A DNA stretch of 64,000 bases from Acidobacteriota bacterium (GTDB lineage Bacteria; Acidobacteriota; Terriglobia; Acidiferrales; UBA7541): positions 224,449-288,448 of the forward strand of contig JABCYZ010000005.1 in the NCBI GenBank assembly GCA_013289955.1. Reading direction: 5' to 3'. This document shows, one piece after another, positions 60,448 through 64,000 of the stretch. The position numbers were made by a program, and so were the translations under genes. Numbering within the stretch: the stretch's first letter is position 1; each line of letters opens with the position of its first letter. The notes beneath the pieces are model-generated. The model was not told where the DNA came from. It saw only the letters and a list, made by a program, of their open reading frames with translations, and did not search any database.

Positions 60448-63333
60448 TCATTTGGCGGCGGGGATGTTGCCATTTGCGTGGCCGTTGCTGGGGATGCCTA
60501 GGACGCGGGCCAGAGCTTGGCCCGTATAGGACTTTTTGGTGCGGGCAACGAGTTCTGGCGGGCCTTGGGCGACGATCCGGCCGCCACCTTCGCCGCCTTC
60601 GGGGCCGAGGTCGATAATCCAGTCGGCTTGTTTGATGACGTCGAGGTGATGCTCGATGATGAGGACAGTGTTGCCGAGAGCGACCAAACGCTGGAGGACG
60701 TCGAGGAGTTTGCGGACGTCATCGAAGTGCAGGCCGGTGGTGGGTTCGTCGAGAATGTAGAGGGTGCGACCGGTCTGGCGCTTGGAAAGTTCGCGAGCCA
60801 GTTTGATGCGCTGGGCTTCGCCGCCGGAGAGTGTGGTGGCGGATTGACCCAGGGTGACATAGCCGAGGCCGACTTCAACGAGCGTCCACAGCTTTTGCTG
60901 AATCTGCGGAATATTTTCGAGCAGCTTCAGCGCGTCGGACGAGGGCAGGTTGAGTACATCGCTGATGGTGTGGCCTTTGTAGCGGACAGCGAGCGTTTCG
61001 GAATTGTAGCGTTTGCCGCGGCAGACTTCGCACATTACGTACACATCAGGCAGAAAATTCATTTCGATGCGGCGCAGCCCATCGCCCTGGCAGGCTTCGC
61101 AGCGGCCGCCTTTGACGTTGAAGCTGAAACGGCCGGGACGATAGCCGCGCTCGCGTGATTCCGGAAGCATGGCGAAGAGTTCGCGGATGGGCGCGAAAAC
61201 GCCGGTGTACGTCGCGGGATTCGAGCGCGGGGTGCGGCCAATGGGGGCTTGATCGATCTCAATGACCTTGTCGATTTGGTCGGCGCCGAGAAGTTCGCGG
61301 TGCGCGCCCGGCGGTTCCATCGAACGGTAGAGTTTCTGCGCAAGAGCGCGATAGAGAATATCGTTCACGAGCGTGGACTTGCCCGAGCCGGACACGCCGG
61401 TGACAACCGTGAGCAATCCGAGCGGGAGTGTCACATCGACATCTTTGAGATTGTTTGCGCTGGCGCCGAGGATTTGGATGGCTTTCCCGTTCGGACTGCG
61501 GCGTTTTTCGGGAACGGCGATTTTTAAGACGCCGCTGAGATAGCGACCGGTGAGCGATTCCGCGCTTGCGGCAATTTGCTCGGGCTTGCCCTGGGCGACG
61601 AGGTAGCCTCCGGCATTGCCTGCGCCGGGGCCAAGATCGACGACGAAATCGGCGCGGCGAATGGTGTCTTCGTCATGCTCGACGACAAGGACAGTGTTGC
61701 CAAGATTGCGCAGCTGTTCGAGAGAGCCGAGCAAACGGTCGTTGTCTCGCGCGTGAAGACCGATGGACGGCTCATCGAGCACGTAGAGAACGCCTCGGAG
61801 ACGCGAGCCGATTTGCGTCGCCAGGCGAATGCGCTGCGCTTCGCCGCCGGAAAGCGTAGCGGCGGAACGGTCCAGACTGAGATAGCCGAGGCCGACGGCA
61901 AGGAGAAAATCTATCCGTTCGGCAACTTCTTCGAGGGGACGGCCAGCGATCTCGCGCTGGCGAGATGTGAGTTGTGCGAGGATTTTATCGACGGCCGGGC
62001 GCGAGGCAGCAAGAGAGAGGGCCGTAAAATCGGCGATGGAGTAACCGGCTAGCTTGACGGCGAGCGATTCGGGACGCAGGCGCTTGCCGTGGCAAACATT
62101 GCAAAGCGTGGCGGACATGTATTGCGTCATCCACTCGCGGTAGGAGTCGGAATTTGACTCCGTAAAATTGCGATCCAGAAATTTCAGGATGCCAGGAAAA
62201 CGAAAAGCCTTTTCACCCTGAGATTTCTTGCCGGCTGGCTCTTTTTGCTCCGGACCGCTTCGCCCGTTCGAGGGCGGGTAGCCATAGAGAAGCAAGTTCT
62301 GAATGCGTGGCGGGAATTTCTCGAAAGGCGTCTCCAAATCGATGTGATAGGCGTAAGCGGCGAGTTCGAGGGTGCGCTTCAGGATTGCGGAGCTGGAGCC
62401 GGGACCCAGGCCCCCGTCGAAGAGAGGCCGCGTCCAATCCGTGATGATCCGGGCAGGATCGAAATCGTACTTGGAACCCAAGCCATTGCAGGCGGGGCAG
62501 GCGCCATAGGGGGAATTGAAACTGAAAGAGCGCGGCTCAAGCTGCGGAACGGAAATGCCGCAGTCCGGGCAGGCGAGCTTTTCCGAGAAGACATGTTCCT
62601 TGCCGCCAACGACAGCGACGGTGACGAGACCGCCAGCCAGTTTTAGTGCCGTGGCGATAGACTGCTCAAGGCGCGCGGCGATTCCCTGCTTGACGAGCAA
62701 GCGGTCCACGACGACTTCGATCGTGTGATTCTTGCGCTTGTCGAGACTTGGAGGAATGTCCAGGGGGAAAAGTTCACCATTGACACGCACGCGGACGTAA
62801 CCGTCTTGCGCCAGCTTTTCAAACTCTTTGCGGTAGGCGCCTTTTCGCCCGCGAACAATCGGCGCCAAAATCATGATGCGATCGTCGTGCTGGCATAGCT
62901 CGCCATTGAGAATGGCTTGCACGATCTGCTCGCTCGACTGGCGTGCGATGGGATTTCCGCACTTGGGGCAGTGCGGGACGCCCACGGAGGCGTAGATCAC
63001 ACGGAGATAATCGTAAATCTCGGTGATGGTGCCTACCGTGGAACGCGGGGAACGGGTCGTGGTTTTCTGCTCGATGGCGATGGAGGGGGAAAGGCCTTCG
63101 ATGACGTCGACTTCCGGGCGCTCCATTTGATCGAGAAACTGGCGGGCATAGGCAGAAAGCGATTCGACGTAGCGGCGCTGGCCTTCGGCGTAGATGGTGT
63201 CGAAAGCCAGTGAGGATTTGCCGGAACCGGAGAGACCAGTGATGACGGTTAGGGTATTCCGGGGGATTTCGAGGCTGATGTTTTTCAGGTTGTGCTGCCG
63301 TGCGCCCCGAATAACGAGTTTGGTCAGGCCCAT
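60448..63333 (-). CDS. uvrA: excinuclease ABC subunit A
   Basis: ATPase of nucleotide excision repair that finds lesions and loads UvrB; 961 aa against about 940 in E. coli. It has Walker [15 protein letters not shown] near 33-46, a second Walker [11 protein letters not shown] near 655, ABC signatures ([24 protein letters not shown]), and zinc modules [18 protein letters not shown]...CPAC and CEACQGDG...CEVCRGKR. A small insertion around residue 360 ([13 protein letters not shown]) is the main length difference. The ATG at 63333 has GGAGGGAG 11-12 nt upstream. Confidence 0.98.
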   Translation of the reverse strand: MGLTKLVIRGARQHNLKNISLEIPRNTLTVITGLSGSGKSSLAFDTIYAEGQRRYVESLSAYARQFLDQMERPEVDVIEGLSPSIAIEQKTTTRSPRSTVGTITEIYDYLRVIYASVGVPHCPKCGNPIARQSSEQIVQAILNGELCQHDDRIMILAPIVRGRKGAYRKEFEKLAQDGYVRVRVNGELFPLDIPPSLDKRKNHTIEVVVDRLLVKQGIAARLEQSIATALKLAGGLVTVAVVGGKEHVFSEKLACPDCGISVPQLEPRSFSFNSPYGACPACNGLGSKYDFDPARIITDWTRPLFDGGLGPGSSSAILKRTLELAAYAYHIDLETPFEKFPPRIQNLLLYGYPPSNGRSGPEQKEPAGKKSQGEKAFRFPGILKFLDRNFTESNSDSYREWMTQYMSATLCNVCHGKRLRPESLAVKLAGYSIADFTALSLAASRPAVDKILAQLTSRQREIAGRPLEEVAERIDFLLAVGLGYLSLDRSAATLSGGEAQRIRLATQIGSRLRGVLYVLDEPSIGLHARDNDRLLGSLEQLRNLGNTVLVVEHDEDTIRRADFVVDLGPGAGNAGGYLVAQGKPEQIAASAESLTGRYLSGVLKIAVPEKRRSPNGKAIQILGASANNLKDVDVTLPLGLLTVVTGVSGSGKSTLVNDILYRALAQKLYRSMEPPGAHRELLGADQIDKVIEIDQAPIGRTPRSNPATYTGVFAPIRELFAMLPESRERGYRPGRFSFNVKGGRCEACQGDGLRRIEMNFLPDVYVMCEVCRGKRYNSETLAVRYKGHTISDVLNLPSSDALKLLENIPQIQQKLWTLVEVGLGYVTLGQSATTLSGGEAQRIKLARELSKRQTGRTLYILDEPTTGLHFDDVRKLLDVLQRLVALGNTVLIIEHHLDVIKQADWIIDLGPEGGEGGGRIVAQGPPELVARTKKSYTGQALARVLGIPSNGHANGNIPAAK

Positions 63334-63402
63334 GAGACGGAAACGCTCCCTCCACAGGAGCTCTGGCGCCCAGTGGGTAGACTGAGGCCAGAATAACTCT
63401 TA

Positions 63403-63432
63403 ACAATAGCAGGGAGAATTCGGCAGGGTCAA
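63403..63432 (-). promoter_or_regulatory. uvrA promoter candidate
   Basis: On the minus strand TTGACC (63432-63427) and TATTGT (63408-63403) are 18 nt apart. The start point would be near 63396, giving a 63-nt leader. I see no obvious LexA box; the acidobacterial SOS box is not known to me. Confidence 0.45.
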
Positions 63433-63491
63433 GAATTGACAACATAGATGCCATTTCCTGGGGGCCTCAGAGGAGGGAGCTTTGCTAATTT

Positions 63492-63801
63492 CACTTAATA
63501 AGTGGTTAGAGGTGGGGGATTACGCTTGCCGATCCACGCCCCGAAGGTCGGAAGTGGCACCCCGCTCCGAGACCGCTGGGGAACTCGGGGCTGCGGCTGA
63601 AACCGGGCCTAGGGGGCTCAGCTGACGGGTAAAATTTCACGGGTGTAGAGCATTTTTACTCAGCTGTCGAGAGACAAGCGATTGAAAATAAATAGGTTAA
63701 TCTTGGCTTCCGGGATGCAGTAGTAAAGGCAGTGGGGGAGGCGGACCGAGGATCCCTTTAGGGGATTGAGGGCTGGGCCGGTTCGTTTCTCCCCCCTTTT
63801 T
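63492..63801 (+). ncRNA. candidate structured RNA with terminator (unknown family)
   Basis: There is no gene from 63334 to 64000. The plus strand holds several strong hairpins: CACTTAATAAGTG (63492-63504); GGTCGGA with TCCGaGACC (63546-63552 / 63566-63574); CAGCTGA-cgg-GTAAAA with TTTTACTCAGCTG (63619-63634 / 63654-63666, 13 bp with one bulge); and GGGGGAG with CTCCCCC (63734-63740 / 63789-63795) enclosing ATCCC/GGGAT and followed by TTTTT (63797-63801), terminator-like. It fits no riboswitch or housekeeping RNA that I can recall. It could be a leader of a gene beyond the window, or a small RNA. Confidence 0.4.
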
Positions 63802-64000
63802 GCTTTCGCGACTGGTGACCCGGAATTCCCTCCGTACCGCCATTATCCTTCCAAAAACAATTGAAGAAACCATGAGGATGTCCGAGTTTTAGTTGATTGC
63901 AGTGACTCTCGATGATCGGCACTGTAAGCCTACCTACAACCAAGTTCAAGCAACTTCTACTGTCCGGACCTCCTTCTGCTGAATGCGCGACGGATTCAAT

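Noticed and set aside
63758..63949. 63-aa minus-strand frame near the right edge
   Set aside because: No ribosome-binding site or recognisable features, and it overlaps the hairpin-rich region.
1..64000. CRISPR arrays, insertion sequences, prophage genes, rRNA
   Set aside because: No regularly spaced repeats, transposase or integrase motifs, phage structural genes or rRNA segments were seen.

Overview
The window looks like chromosomal DNA of an acidobacterium (Acidobacteriota, probably Terriglobia/Acidobacteriia). The best taxonomic marker is the 826-residue orphan MacB/FtsX-type permease at 40858-43338, which matches the acidobacterial duplicated orphan permease (ADOP) class. Other support comes from a Gram-negative lpxC, a zinc-ribbon/DUF4190/pilin-like hybrid, short palindromic interspersed repeats, moderately high GC, and many small operons of envelope and housekeeping genes. 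No rRNA, tRNA, CRISPR array, insertion sequence or prophage was recognised.

Layout. 0-6 kb: ABC exporter, periplasmic coiled-coil protein, Ste24-like M48 protease. 6-13 kb: CGNR regulator, CPBP protease, an S41-like protein with a divergent polysaccharide deacetylase, lpxC, zinc-ribbon pilin-like protein. 13-22.4 kb: glmU, a VOC protein, then the purine cluster purQ-(DUF2251-like)-purL-purF-lepB-purM, in which signal peptidase I is embedded. 22.4-26 kb: a regulatory and stress module (PadR, a Cdd1-type helix-hairpin-helix protein, an ABM monooxygenase, VOC, ArsR, SRPBCC, a membrane protein) with two clear operator/promoter regions. 26-33 kb: M28 peptidase, purN-tyrS, class C beta-lactamase-like serine hydrolase, several unknown proteins, a small KGG-repeat protein. 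33-45 kb: LhgO-like oxidoreductase, Tat-exported asparaginase-like Ntn hydrolase, polyphosphate-glucokinase-like protein, DUF1398, kelch protein, degenerate GGDEF protein, lytic transglycosylase, ADOP permease, solitary Phd-type antitoxin, hipBA. 45-64 kb: YncE/phosphoesterase fusion plus M48 protease, SulP transporter, ketopantoate-reductase-like protein, PAS-SpoIIE phosphatase, glycoside hydrolase, mtnA, a deoxyhypusine-synthase-like protein coupled to a CPBP protease, and uvrA.

How genes work together. purQ, purL, purF, purM and the separate purN supply five of the early IMP-pathway activities; no purS was seen although PurL is of the small type. lpxC and glmU serve lipid A and UDP-GlcNAc supply. 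The S41-like protein, polysaccharide deacetylase and lytic transglycosylase point to envelope maintenance, and there are four membrane proteases (two M48, two CPBP).

Most notable observations: three hipBA operators spaced exactly 50 bp apart; a PadR-linked dyad over a TTGACA promoter; an arsR promoter enclosed by a 10-bp inverted repeat with an apparently leaderless start; several more start codons 6-7 nt after a -10 box; a palindromic repeat shared between an intergenic site and the purL coding sequence; and a strongly structured, gene-free 0.67 kb at the right edge that may encode an RNA.
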